Assembly (NCBI GenBank): GCA_017744935.1 | Contig: JAGIAI010000118.1 | Span: 1 to 37,980 of the forward strand | DNA: 37,980 bases | Reading direction: 5' to 3' | DNA from: Variovorax sp. | GTDB lineage: Bacteria > Pseudomonadota > Gammaproteobacteria > Burkholderiales > Burkholderiaceae_C | In this document: positions 1-9,295 of the stretch, piece after piece | How the letters are laid out: every line of letters begins with the position of its first letter | How positions within the stretch are numbered: position 1 is the stretch's first letter | Made by a program: the position numbers and the translations under genes | The notes under the pieces: generated by a model | Databases searched by the model: none | What the model was told of the DNA's origin: nothing | The model's input: only the letters and a program-made list of their open reading frames with translations

Positions 1-945
1 GATGCAGGCCTCGGTCATCGGCGGCGGTCCGCACAGGTAGGCCTTGTGGCCGCGGAAGTCGTTCGCGAAGTGCGTCTTGAGCGCTTCGTGGGCGAACCCG
101 CGCGCGCCGCGCCAGTCGTCCGCCGGCGCGATGTCGGACAGCACAGGCAGGTAGGTGAAGTTCGGGTGGCGGTCGGCGAGCGCCTCGAAGAGTTCGTGGA
201 AGTACAACTCCTCGCGATTGCGCGCGCCCTGGATCAGCGTGATCGGAAGCTCGCAGCCTTCGGCCAGCAGGTCGAGCACCATCGATTTCGGGCTCGACAG
301 GCCTGAGCCGCCAGCGACAAAGATCATCGGCACGGCGGCCGACTTACGCACGAAGAAGCGGCCGTTGGGCGCGGTGAAGCGCACGCGCTGCCCTTGCTGG
401 AGCTCGTCATGCAGCCAACCGGTCGCGCGGCCGTTGGGCACGCGACGGATGTGCAGCTCGATCAGGTCGTCCTGCGGCGCATTGGCGATCGAGAAGGCGC
501 GCGCGCCCTCCACGCCGGGCACGTGCAGCATCACGTACTGGCCCGCCTGGAAAGGCACCGGACGCTCCGTGCGCAGCCACATCCCGCGGATGGTCGGCGT
601 GAGCATGCGTGCCTCGGCGACTTCGGCCTCGAAGTCCTCGAGTTGCAGGAACTGCGCATCGGGGTCCTCGTCGATCTCGGCCTCGATGACGATGTCGCCC
701 TGCGCCATCGCGCAGCAGGCGAGGATCTTTCCTTCGTCGCGCTCGAAGTCCATCAGCGCGAAGTTGGACGAATCACCGTGGTCGCACTCGCCTTCGAGCA
801 CCTGCACCTTGCAGGTGCCGCAGACGCCGTGGCCGCAGGCATGTGGCAGCCACACGCCGGCACGCAGGCAGGCGTCGAGCACCGTCTGGCCGTCACGCGC
901 CTCGATGCCCTGCCCGATCGGCTCGATCATGATCTGGAAGCTCAT
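1..945 (-). CDS. dmpP: Phenol hydroxylase reductase component (P5), 3' end outside the window
   Basis: This is the NAD(P)H-dependent reductase that passes electrons through FAD and a [2Fe-2S] centre to the phenol hydroxylase oxygenase. An N-terminal plant-type ferredoxin domain shows CGHGVCGTC and a later LACC, which gives the CX4CX2C...C ligand set. An FAD-binding barrel follows with the RAFSIAN motif, then a nucleotide-binding domain with GGSGLSSPKS. The sequence reaches CGPPPMTEA, normally close to the C-terminus, when the window ends. About 315 codons are present, so only a few dozen residues are missing compared with the usual ~350. The ATG at 945 follows AAGGGAGACGGCC. It is the last visible gene of the dmpKLMNOP operon, 19 bases after dmpO. 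The dmp name is by family; pox, aph and phc are the same system in Burkholderiales. Confidence 0.95.
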   Translation of the reverse strand, partial: MSFQIMIEPIGQGIEARDGQTVLDACLRAGVWLPHACGHGVCGTCKVQVLEGECDHGDSSNFALMDFERDEGKILACCAMAQGDIVIEAEIDEDPDAQFLQLEDFEAEVAEARMLTPTIRGMWLRTERPVPFQAGQYVMLHVPGVEGARAFSIANAPQDDLIELHIRRVPNGRATGWLHDELQQGQRVRFTAPNGRFFVRKSAAVPMIFVAGGSGLSSPKSMVLDLLAEGCELPITLIQGARNREELYFHELFEALADRHPNFTYLPVLSDIAPADDWRGARGFAHEALKTHFANDFRGHKAYLCGPPPMTEACI

Positions 946-964
946 GGCCGTCTCCCTTGCTGCC

Positions 965-1327
965 TCAGCTCGCCGAACCCTTGATGCCCTTCAGGCCGGG
1001 CACGCGGAAGCGGATCACGGACTTGTGGCCGAGCCCGTTGTCGGCCAGCGACTTCGCCGGGTCGGGCGTGAAGGGCTTGCCCGAATCGAACCACTGCGCC
1101 TGCGACCAATCGATCTTCTCGAAGTCTGGATGGCTGCCGTAGACACCTGGCAGTACATCGCCGAGCAGCGCGCCAAAAGGCATCGACGGCGGCAGCGGCA
1201 GGCATACCGGCGAGCAGAACAGCAGGTGGTCTTCCCAGCCGATGTAGAGCAGGCGGTTGCCGTGGAAGCGGTCTTCGGTGTCGGCGACGGTGCCGCTGTA
1301 GCCGGGTTGGAGTGCAACGACTGACAT
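965..1327 (-). CDS. dmpO: Phenol hydroxylase component P4 (DmpO)
   Basis: This small cytoplasmic subunit belongs to the multicomponent phenol hydroxylase. In this family it is needed for activity and copurifies with the oxygenase, but it has no redox centre of its own. The 120-residue protein matches the usual ~118-120 and has the family's aromatic-rich layout: an N-terminal LQPGYSG, a YIGWEDHLLF stretch, PFGALLGDVLPGVYGSHPDF, and a C-terminal LGHKSVIRFRVPG. The ATG at 1327 follows AAGGAGACCGAA, the same type of ribosome binding site seen for dmpM, dmpL and dmpR. It sits between dmpN, across an 88-base gap holding a strong hairpin, and dmpP. The assignment rests on sequence and gene order together. 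Confidence 0.93.
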   Translation of the reverse strand: MSVVALQPGYSGTVADTEDRFHGNRLLYIGWEDHLLFCSPVCLPLPPSMPFGALLGDVLPGVYGSHPDFEKIDWSQAQWFDSGKPFTPDPAKSLADNGLGHKSVIRFRVPGLKGIKGSAS

Positions 1328-1361
1328 TTCGGTCTCCTTGTTTCGGGATGAGCTCCGCCAA

Positions 1362-1384
1362 CGCAGCGCGCGCGGCGCGCTGCG
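1362..1384 (-). other. Intercistronic GC hairpin between dmpN and dmpO
   Basis: A perfect 10-bp inverted repeat (CGCAGCGCGC / GCGCGCTGCG) with a 3-base loop lies in the 88-base gap between dmpN and dmpO. No T-run follows it, so it is not a classical terminator. It could mark the 3' end of a processed dmpKLMN message or lower expression of dmpO and dmpP. The structure is seen; the role is inferred. Confidence 0.6.
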
Positions 1385-1415
1385 GGCTCGGTGATGAATC
1401 GCGATTGCTACGGGT

Positions 1416-2996
1416 TCAGGCGGCTTTCACCTGCGACGAGGACAAGTCCTGTCCGGTCCACCGCTCCCAGTTCGCCTTGTCGGGCGAGCTGTTGAACTCG
1501 CCGTTGTCGGCGCCGTTGTTGATGTGGTAGTAGTCCAGCACCGCGGCGAGCGGGTTGAAGCCTTCCACGGTCGGATCGGTGCCCTCGGGGAAGCAGTTGC
1601 CCTGGTAGATCTGATGCACCGGCAGCCACGCCTGCACGTACTTCTCGGGCTCGCCGTCGAACACGTCCTTGCAGCCGTCCGAGCAGAAGTGATGCTTCAT
1701 GCCGTGGTAGGTGCTCTCGCGGTAGCAGATCTTGCTCGGGTCGTCCGGCTCGGTGAAGAACATCGGGATCTGGCAGGTCTGGCACAGCATCGGCAGGGTG
1801 TTGTTGAACCAGCGCTTGCCGGCTTTCTCCTGCTCGGCGAGCCATTCGAAGCGCGGGCGATAGAGGCGATCGAAGGTCTCGGGGTACTTCTCCGAGAGCC
1901 AGTCCATCTCCTCGGCACGCGGCACCCACACGTTGAAGTTGGCCGCGTGGCCGTAGTTGTTGAAGGTGGCCCACGCTTCGTGCGAGAGCCGGCTCTTCTC
2001 CTTGGTCGCGACTTCATGGTACTTGGGCAAGCGGATGCCATAACGCGCAAGATCCTGGAACAGCGCGCCGCCGTTCTTCTCGAAGTACATCTCCCAGGCT
2101 TCGGACCAGCTCATCACGCGCTTGGGCAGCATGTAGTCCATCATCATCGAGACCAGCGTGAGCAGGCGGTAGCCGCGCCAGAACCACTTGTCGATCCACT
2201 TCTGCACGATCGGCACGTTGTCCGGGTCCTGTTCGAGCAGGAACTTCACCACCTCCAGGCCCAGCGTCATGTGGCGCGACTCGTCGCTCTGCGCCGAGAA
2301 GCCGAAGGTCACGGTCGCCATGTCGCCGTTGTAGGCCGCGCCGCTCATGAAGGGCATGAACAGCAGGTTGGTCAGCACGTATTCGAAGGAGAACGAGATC
2401 GCGGTGACGAACTCGAACGGCCCAGCGCTCATCGCATCCTCGAAGTAGCTCTTGGGTACCGAGAGGTACCACACGCGGTCGTGCATGTGCTGCGGATCAT
2501 GCAGGCCGTTGAAGAACTTGTTGAAGTGGCTGATGGTGTGGAACTGCGTCTGCGCATGGCGCAGCTCGTCGATGGACTGCATCTGGCAGGCCACGCGCGC
2601 ACCGACGCCGCGGAATGAGCGGCCTGCCATTGCATAGCCGCGATGTGCCGCGTATTCGAGCGGCGACACGCCGGAGAGGAACAGCTTGAGCGTGTTCAGG
2701 TAGCGCGGGTCACTGACGTTGAACTGCCCGTTGTTCTGCTGGAAGGCGTCGATGATCGCGTAGAGCTTCTTTTCCTTCTCGCCCTGGAACTTCCAGTAGG
2801 CGTCCATGGTGAGGCGGAAGGGGTCTTCCCACTTGTCCCAGTCGTGGATCTTGATGCCTTCGAACTTGTCGAAGGGAAACACGTCGTCCATCGACTCGTA
2901 GGTGGTGTCCCAGCCGAGGCCGCGGGTCATCATCGCGTAGCGCTCTTTCAGGCCGAGGCGTGGCTTGGAACGCGGGGTGCTGTTGGCTTGTGTCAT
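1416..2996 (-). CDS. dmpN: Phenol hydroxylase oxygenase large subunit (P3, DmpN)
   Basis: This is the catalytic alpha subunit that hydroxylates phenol to catechol at a carboxylate-bridged di-iron site. From the chosen start, the expected ligands are Glu114 (PLEYAAH), Glu144/His147 (DELRH), Glu205 (FEYVL) and Glu239/His242 (DESRH), the bacterial multicomponent monooxygenase pattern. The C-terminal part carries a YHS-like segment with CQTCQIP, CYRESTYHG and HHFCSDGC. The protein is 526 residues, near the family's ~510-520. I chose the ATG at 2996 because GAGGA lies at a good distance upstream; an in-frame start 36 bases earlier lacks this. It is third from the 3' end of the visible operon, 28 bases after dmpM. 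All key residues are intact, so the gene should encode an active oxygenase. Confidence 0.97.
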   Translation of the reverse strand: MTQANSTPRSKPRLGLKERYAMMTRGLGWDTTYESMDDVFPFDKFEGIKIHDWDKWEDPFRLTMDAYWKFQGEKEKKLYAIIDAFQQNNGQFNVSDPRYLNTLKLFLSGVSPLEYAAHRGYAMAGRSFRGVGARVACQMQSIDELRHAQTQFHTISHFNKFFNGLHDPQHMHDRVWYLSVPKSYFEDAMSAGPFEFVTAISFSFEYVLTNLLFMPFMSGAAYNGDMATVTFGFSAQSDESRHMTLGLEVVKFLLEQDPDNVPIVQKWIDKWFWRGYRLLTLVSMMMDYMLPKRVMSWSEAWEMYFEKNGGALFQDLARYGIRLPKYHEVATKEKSRLSHEAWATFNNYGHAANFNVWVPRAEEMDWLSEKYPETFDRLYRPRFEWLAEQEKAGKRWFNNTLPMLCQTCQIPMFFTEPDDPSKICYRESTYHGMKHHFCSDGCKDVFDGEPEKYVQAWLPVHQIYQGNCFPEGTDPTVEGFNPLAAVLDYYHINNGADNGEFNSSPDKANWERWTGQDLSSSQVKAA

Positions 2997-3024
2997 GGCT
3001 TTGTTCCTCGATTCGGTGGTGGGC

Positions 3025-3321
3025 TCAGGCACCCCAGTGCAATGTGAATTCGTCGTCGCTCTCGTCGATGTTTCCGGAGAGAGAGATCAGGCTGAGGTGG
3101 ATCTCCTGCATGCTCCACGGACGGCCCACACGGTCTTCAACCGATTCGCGCCGGATCACGAGACGCCCCGGTGCATCGATCTTGACCATCGCCGGATAGT
3201 CATTGACGGTGGCCTCGGGGTTGTCTTCGACGATGGCCTCGACGATGGCGCGCGCGGTCTCGCTGGACTGCAATGCGATGAACACGGGCGGGCGGCTTGC
3301 GGCTGCGGTGGCGGTGGTCAT
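3025..3321 (-). CDS. dmpM: Phenol hydroxylase activator component P2 (DmpM)
   Basis: This is the small cofactor-free effector protein (the MmoB/DmpM family) that docks on the oxygenase and couples electron transfer to oxygen activation. The 98-residue protein contains the family features VFIALQSSETAR near the N-terminus, a VNDYPAMVKIDAPGRLVI strand region and a final FTLHWGA. The ATG at 3321 is preceded by AAGGAGACCCC; an upstream start eight codons earlier has no comparable site and overlaps that ribosome binding site. The gene lies between dmpL (20-base gap) and dmpN, as in known phenol hydroxylase operons. Confidence 0.95.
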   Translation of the reverse strand: MTTATAAASRPPVFIALQSSETARAIVEAIVEDNPEATVNDYPAMVKIDAPGRLVIRRESVEDRVGRPWSMQEIHLSLISLSGNIDESDDEFTLHWGA

Positions 3322-3341
3322 GGGGTCTCCTTGGTTGCTGT

Positions 3342-4337
3342 TCACTGCTGGATGCCGAGGCGCTCGGCGCGCGCATCGAGTTCTGTCACGAGGCTCGCGA
3401 GGACGCCGGCGCCGGTGTCGTGCAGCGCGAGCGCGGCGAGCGGCTCCAGTGCCTGCGCGATCTGGTCACGCCACTGCACGTACCAGCGCGAGAGTTCTGC
3501 GGCGTTGGCCGGGGATTCGTCGACCGCGGTCTTGACCGTCGCGTCGACCCAGCGCGCGGTCTCGTCGAACCATTCGTTGGGGAACTCGGTGAGCATCGCG
3601 AGCGCGTGGCCGCTGGCGGCGCTGTGCGCGTTCACATAGCGGCGGTGGATCAGCGGGTACATCAGCCCGTCGAACACCAGGCTCTGCGCGACGAAGACTT
3701 CGAACCAGTCCTTGGTGACGAAGAGCTTCTCCATCACGCGACGCACGCCCTGCCAGGCCGGATGCTGCAGCCATGCCTGCTTGCCCGCTTCCAGAGCAGC
3801 GCCCGTGTTGCCGTCCACCTGCAGGCCGATGCGCGACATGTACTGCGCAATGCCGAGGCGGTCCATCGCGGCGAAGATGAAAGCCTGCGTGACCGCCGTG
3901 CCGTAGCCATAGCCGCAGCAGTAGCTCATGTTCATGTTGGCGCCCCACTCGTAGTGGCGCAGCGGCACCATCACCTGCTGCAGCGATTCGCGCAGTTGCG
4001 GGTCGGCCTGTGCAAGAAGGCTGCGCTTCTCCGCGAACTCGAACTGCCGGTCGGCGCCCTCCTGCTGGCGGGCACGCGCCATGGTGTAGACGCCGTAGTA
4101 GTAATGGCGCGGGTCCTTGAAGCTGTACCAGTCGGCCATTTCGATGGCCGTCCGCCGCTTGTCGTAGAGCTCGAACTCGGGCTGCCACAGCGGCCGGTAG
4201 TGGAAGTTGGCTGTGGGCTGCATGTCCAGCGTGGCTTCCTGGTAGCGCGAGGCGGGCTTGTCGCCCAGCCGTCGCGCCACGTGCGAGAAGGTCTGCCGGA
4301 TCGGCCGGATGTCGGAGGTCTTGATGTCGACTTGCAC
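3342..4337 (-). CDS. dmpL: Phenol hydroxylase oxygenase beta subunit (P1, DmpL)
   Basis: This is the structural beta subunit of the di-iron oxygenase. It has the same fold as the alpha subunit but lacks iron ligands and builds the (alpha-beta-gamma)2 complex. The 331-residue protein matches the family length, with characteristic ANFHYRPLWQPEFELYD, DWYSFKDPRHYYYG and WLQHPAWQGVRR segments. I place the start at GTG 4337, because AAGGAGACCCTC sits directly upstream; the only upstream ATG in frame falls inside dmpK. The gene follows dmpK by 17 bases and precedes dmpM by 20, so translation is probably closely coordinated. Subunit identity is clear from sequence and order. Confidence 0.95.
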   Translation of the reverse strand: MQVDIKTSDIRPIRQTFSHVARRLGDKPASRYQEATLDMQPTANFHYRPLWQPEFELYDKRRTAIEMADWYSFKDPRHYYYGVYTMARARQQEGADRQFEFAEKRSLLAQADPQLRESLQQVMVPLRHYEWGANMNMSYCCGYGYGTAVTQAFIFAAMDRLGIAQYMSRIGLQVDGNTGAALEAGKQAWLQHPAWQGVRRVMEKLFVTKDWFEVFVAQSLVFDGLMYPLIHRRYVNAHSAASGHALAMLTEFPNEWFDETARWVDATVKTAVDESPANAAELSRWYVQWRDQIAQALEPLAALALHDTGAGVLASLVTELDARAERLGIQQ

Positions 4338-4354
4338 GAGGGTCTCCTTGGGGG

Positions 4355-4588
4355 TCAGTGGTCGATGCCCGGCGCGCCGTAGCGCCACTTCATGCGCTCG
4401 TAGTCGATCCGTGCGCCCTCCTCGGGCGTCAGGTGGCTGACTGCGTGGCGCGCGCAGAACTCGCGGAACTGGTCGAACTGCATGACGAGTTCCACCGCCA
4501 GCGCCGGATCGCCGATGGCGAACTCGAATTCGACGAAGCGCGCGTCCTGCGTGCCGGTGACACGCACGAAGCAGGGCTGTCCTGTCAT
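4355..4588 (-). CDS. dmpK: Phenol hydroxylase assembly component P0 (DmpK)
   Basis: DmpK is dispensable for catalysis in vitro but is needed in vivo. In the Pseudomonas system it helps produce the active, iron-loaded oxygenase. The 77-residue product keeps the family core: FVRVTGTQDARFVEFEFAIG followed by a C-terminal ERMKWRYG. The ATG at 4588 follows AAGGTG at an eight-base distance and is preferred. A GTG at 4633 would add 15 proline- and glycine-rich residues and bring the length to the more usual ~90, but has no visible ribosome binding site, so the N-terminus is uncertain. It is the first gene of the phenol operon, about 100 bases downstream of the sigma-54 promoter. Confidence 0.88.
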   Translation of the reverse strand: MTGQPCFVRVTGTQDARFVEFEFAIGDPALAVELVMQFDQFREFCARHAVSHLTPEEGARIDYERMKWRYGAPGIDH

Positions 4589-4686
4589 TTCGCCGGCACC
4601 TTGCGGGCCGCGGGGCTGGGTGGAAGGCTTCACTTGTTCAATCCATCACTTGTCGGGCAGCAACCGCGCCGCCCGTGCAATAAGGG

Positions 4687-4701
4687 GCAACGGCCGTGCC
4701 A
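4687..4701 (-). promoter_or_regulatory. Sigma-54 (-24/-12) promoter of the phenol operon
   Basis: On the minus strand the sequence TGGCACGGCCGTTGCC matches the sigma-54 consensus TGGCACG-N4-TTGC exactly, with the correct GG-to-GC spacing. The transcription start should lie near 4675, about 90 bases before dmpK. The position fits the known Po promoter logic of dmp/pox operons, where DmpR contacts sigma-54 RNA polymerase by DNA looping. Confidence 0.93.
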
Positions 4702-4708
4702 GCGCGGC

Positions 4709-4721
4709 TAAGTGATTGATT
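4709..4721 (-). promoter_or_regulatory. Probable IHF binding site
   Basis: On the minus strand AATCAATCACTTA fits the IHF consensus WATCAANNNNTTR at every fixed position. It sits directly upstream of the -24 element and between the promoter and the activator sites, the place where IHF bends DNA at sigma-54 promoters and where it is known to assist the dmp Po promoter. Binding itself is inferred. Confidence 0.75.
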
Positions 4722-4767
4722 TGTATGGAGGTGAAGCCGGGTGCCCCCTTGCGCTAGGGGTTGACCC

Positions 4768-4808
4768 GGATCATCGGTTGATCATTTGCTGCAGTGCAGC
4801 TTGATCAA
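4768..4808 (-). promoter_or_regulatory. Upstream activating sequences for DmpR
   Basis: Two TGATCA cores (4779-4784 and 4802-4807) lie 23 bp apart centre to centre, each in a TTGATCA context like the TTGATCAA boxes of XylR/DmpR operators. A third, weaker GGATCA sits at 4768-4773, 11 bp from the middle one. Between the two main cores is a perfect palindrome, GCTGCAGTGCAGC (4788-4800). The region is 65-110 bp upstream of the -24 element, a normal distance for a sigma-54 activator, and ends just before the dmpR stop codon. Confidence 0.8.
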
Positions 4809-4832
4809 ATGGTGAAAACTCAAGGTGCGCGC

Positions 4833-6470
<1,638 letters not shown>

Positions 6471-6551
6471 GTTGTCTCCTTGGAATGATGGTGACGGGAC
6501 CGCACTGCAGGTGCGGCGGGAATCCTAGCACCGGGTGCATGAGCCCTGCGC

Positions 6552-6577
6552 TTCGAGGCGTAGCATGCCGCCTCGAA
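6552..6577 (+). other. Leader hairpin or operator before the antiporter gene
   Basis: A perfect 9-bp inverted repeat (TTCGAGGCG / CGCCTCGAA) with an 8-base loop ends 17 bases before the antiporter start codon and partly borders its AAAAGGA ribosome binding site. It could be an operator or an RNA structure that affects translation. It also lies in the region upstream of dmpR. No function can be read directly. Confidence 0.45.
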
Positions 6578-6594
6578 AAGGACGCATCGAAACC

Positions 6595-8172
6595 ATGGCC
6601 ACATTCGAATGGATCATCATCCTGCTGCTCGGCGCGGCCTTGCTCGCCGCCCTGGCGCGCAAAGTGGGGGCGCCGTACCCGACCCTGCTTGCGCTCGGCG
6701 GTGCTGCCCTGGCTTTCGTGCCCGCCAGTCCGAACTGGACGCTCGACCCCGAACTCGCGTTGACGCTCTTCGTCGCGCCCGTGCTGCTTGACGCGGCCTA
6801 CGACACCTCGTTGCGCGACCTGCGATTGAACTGGCGTCCGATTGCCGGTCTCGTCATTGCCGCGGTCGGCACGACGGTGGTCGCGGTCGCATTCACCGTT
6901 CGCTGGCTGATCCCCGAGATGCCGTGGCCGGTCGCCATCGCGTTGGGCGCGATCGTCGCGCCGCCCGATGCCGCTGCGGCCACCGCGGTCATGCGCCAGG
7001 TCAAGCTGCCGCACAAGCTGCTGAAGATCCTCGAAGGCGAAAGCCTGCTGAACGATGCGAGTGCGCTCTTGGTCTACCGGCTCGCGATCATGACCGTGCT
7101 GGCCGGCCACCTCGGGTTCGCCAGCTTCGCGCCGGTGTTTCTCCTGACGGTGTTCGGCAGCCTTGCGGCAGGCGTGGGATGTGCCTTTGTACTGCGGCCG
7201 TTGACGTCGGGGCTGCGCGAGGTGCCGATCGCACTGATCGTGCAGTTCTCCCTCACCTTCGGCGTGTGGATCGCGGCCGAGGCCATCGGCCTTTCCGGCA
7301 TCCTCACGCTGGTGGCGTATGCGATGACGGTCGCGCGTCGTGGCGGCACGCAGATGCCGGCGCACATGCGCGTACCGATCTTCGCGGTGTGGGAGACGGT
7401 GGTCTTCGTGCTCAACGCCTTTGCGTTCGTCCTGATCGGCATGCAGTTGCGTCCCATCTGGGAGCGGCTCGAAACCGGCGGCTCCCGCACCGATGCGATG
7501 GTCACCGCGGCGGTGGTGCTCGCCGTGACTATCGCGGCGCGCTTTGCCTGGGTGATGAGCTACAAGGCGCTGACGCATCGCCGTGCCAACGGCACCAGCA
7601 CCGGCGCGACCGGAGACGCGCGGCCTCGCCCGGTGGTCGGCAGCGCGGTGGTGCTCTCGTGGGCCGGCATGCGCGGCATCGTCACGCTGGCGGCGGCGTT
7701 CGCCATTCCCGAGACCCTGCCGAACGGATCGCCCTTTCCGTATCGCGACCTGATCCTGCTGTGTGCGTTTGCGGTGGTGCTCGGCACGTTGGTGCTGCAA
7801 GGTTTGACGATCGGCCCGTTGATCGGGCGCCTCGGCCTGACGGACGACGACCCGGTCGCCCGCGAGGTTCGGCTGGGGCGTGCGCATGCCTATGGCGCGC
7901 TGCTCAATGCCATCAAGGACGACGACACGCTTTCCGCGAAGCTGCTGCGCAAGGAGTACGGCGCCATCGTCGAGTTGAACACCAGCGAGGCGCACGAGGT
8001 ACGCATCGACGACGTGCCGGGCGGCCCACTCAGGCGCCGTGCAATTGCGGTCGCACGGCAGCGTGCGTTCGAGATGCGGCGCGACGATGTGATCGGCGAT
8101 GACGCATTCCGCGTGCTGGTCCAGGAGCTCGATTGGGCCGAACTGAGCGCGGGCGGCGCCAGGCGGGATTGA
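6595..8172 (+). CDS. CPA1-family Na+/H+ antiporter (NhaP type)
   Basis: This inner-membrane cation/proton exchanger exports Na+ or K+ in exchange for H+ and so supports pH and salt homeostasis. The 525-residue protein has about twelve hydrophobic segments, starting with FEWIIILLLGAALLAALA. The core of the transport site is visible as GAIVAPPDAAAATAV followed by GESLLNDASALLVY, the CPA1 PD and ND motifs. A conserved WAGMRGIVTLAAAFAIP precedes the last helices. A soluble tail of about 110 residues follows, rich in charged residues. The ATG at 6595 is the first sensible start; AAAAGGA lies about 12 bases upstream, a rather long spacing. It is divergent from dmpR and ends nine bases from the convergent EamA gene. 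The ion specificity is not visible. Confidence 0.9.
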   Translation: MATFEWIIILLLGAALLAALARKVGAPYPTLLALGGAALAFVPASPNWTLDPELALTLFVAPVLLDAAYDTSLRDLRLNWRPIAGLVIAAVGTTVVAVAFTVRWLIPEMPWPVAIALGAIVAPPDAAAATAVMRQVKLPHKLLKILEGESLLNDASALLVYRLAIMTVLAGHLGFASFAPVFLLTVFGSLAAGVGCAFVLRPLTSGLREVPIALIVQFSLTFGVWIAAEAIGLSGILTLVAYAMTVARRGGTQMPAHMRVPIFAVWETVVFVLNAFAFVLIGMQLRPIWERLETGGSRTDAMVTAAVVLAVTIAARFAWVMSYKALTHRRANGTSTGATGDARPRPVVGSAVVLSWAGMRGIVTLAAAFAIPETLPNGSPFPYRDLILLCAFAVVLGTLVLQGLTIGPLIGRLGLTDDDPVAREVRLGRAHAYGALLNAIKDDDTLSAKLLRKEYGAIVELNTSEAHEVRIDDVPGGPLRRRAIAVARQRAFEMRRDDVIGDDAFRVLVQELDWAELSAGGARRD

Positions 8173-8181
8173 GCGCGTTCT

Positions 8182-9162
8182 TCACGACGCAGCGCCGCAA
8201 ACGCCGCGTACCTGGGTCTTGACCGGCTTGATCGGACGTGCCGGCAGGGCGGCCCCTGCGCGGCTGCTTGCGGTGTGGATCAGCAGAGCACCGACAACTA
8301 TCGCCATCCCCAGCAGTTCATTGCCCGCAGGAAACTTGCCGAGCGCGATGCTCATCAGCAGTGCGGAGACCGGAACGAAGTTCAGGAAGGCCGTGCTGGT
8401 GACCGTGCCCATCGTGCGCACGCCGAAGTTGAACGCGAGCACGGCCAATGCGGAAGACACCAGGCCTACGTAGGCCAGTGCGTGCCAGGACGACACCAGG
8501 CCCGGGGTGCTCGGAAGCCCGGCCACGCCCGCGGCGGTCGCGACGACGGCGCCGAGCAGAAGCAGCGGCCAGGAAGCGAGCACTGTCAGCGCGCTGTATT
8601 CCACGACGTCGAGCTTGTTGGCGAATTGCGCGGCGCCACGCGTGTACCAGACCCAGCCCAGCGTGCCCACGAAGGCCATCGCATCGCCGAACGCGGTGGA
8701 TTCGCCAGTTCTCGCGCCATGCGACGAGAGCACTCCCGAGACGATCATCACGCCCGCCAGCGCCAGCAGGCTGGTCAGCAATGTGGTCCGGGAGGGGCGA
8801 ACGCCGTCGAGCGCCCAGCGCAGCAATTGCGTCGTCATGGGTGTCGTGGCCATGATGATCGCGCCGTGCGAGGGCACGGAGTGCGCGAGTCCGGTCAGCA
8901 TCATGACGCTGAACACGCCGAAGCCCGCGACGCCTCTCGCCGCCAGCGGCAGCGCATGCGCCCGCAGCTTGAGCCATGGCGCAGCGCCGCGCGGCGCGAG
9001 CAGCGCAACGAAGAGCACGGCGGAGAGGCTGTAGCGGATCAGCGTGAGCCAGAAAGGATCGACGTGCTGCAGCACGCCCTTGCTGACGAGGAACATGCCG
9101 CCCCATGCGGATGTGGCGAGAAGCAGCGCGGCAATGCCGAGTGGGCGGGATTGCGTTGTCAT
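8182..9162 (-). CDS. EamA/DMT-family transporter
   Basis: This inner-membrane permease belongs to the drug/metabolite transporter superfamily, whose members usually export amino acids or small metabolites. The 326-residue protein has ten hydrophobic segments in two EamA halves: the first begins IAALLLATSAWGGMFLVSKG, and the second has the typical FNFGVRTMGTVTSTAFLNFVPV near the eighth and ninth helices. The ATG at 9162 has CCAAGGC eight bases upstream; an upstream in-frame start would have to read through the LysR control region. It is divergent from a LysR regulator, which very probably controls it, and convergent with the antiporter. The substrate cannot be read from sequence. Confidence 0.9.
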   Translation of the reverse strand: MTTQSRPLGIAALLLATSAWGGMFLVSKGVLQHVDPFWLTLIRYSLSAVLFVALLAPRGAAPWLKLRAHALPLAARGVAGFGVFSVMMLTGLAHSVPSHGAIIMATTPMTTQLLRWALDGVRPSRTTLLTSLLALAGVMIVSGVLSSHGARTGESTAFGDAMAFVGTLGWVWYTRGAAQFANKLDVVEYSALTVLASWPLLLLGAVVATAAGVAGLPSTPGLVSSWHALAYVGLVSSALAVLAFNFGVRTMGTVTSTAFLNFVPVSALLMSIALGKFPAGNELLGMAIVVGALLIHTASSRAGAALPARPIKPVKTQVRGVCGAAS

Positions 9163-9219
9163 GGAATGCCTTGGACGTTGAATCGATGTCCGAAGCATGG
9201 GCGCCGATCGCGACGCCGA

Positions 9220-9261
9220 CCATTCGTTTCTTTGGACGGGGCCCTCAGGATTTGCGAATGG
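9220..9261. promoter_or_regulatory. Possible LysR operator between the EamA and LysR genes
   Basis: Within the 133-base divergent gap, CCATTCG at 9220-9226 is repeated in inverted form as CGAATGG at 9255-9261, 28 bases apart. A LysR protein bound over both arms would cover the start regions of both genes. The repeat is exact but short, so this is a candidate only. Confidence 0.4.
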
Positions 9262-9295
9262 CTGCCAAGGGCCAACGCACGCCACAATTTGCGGC

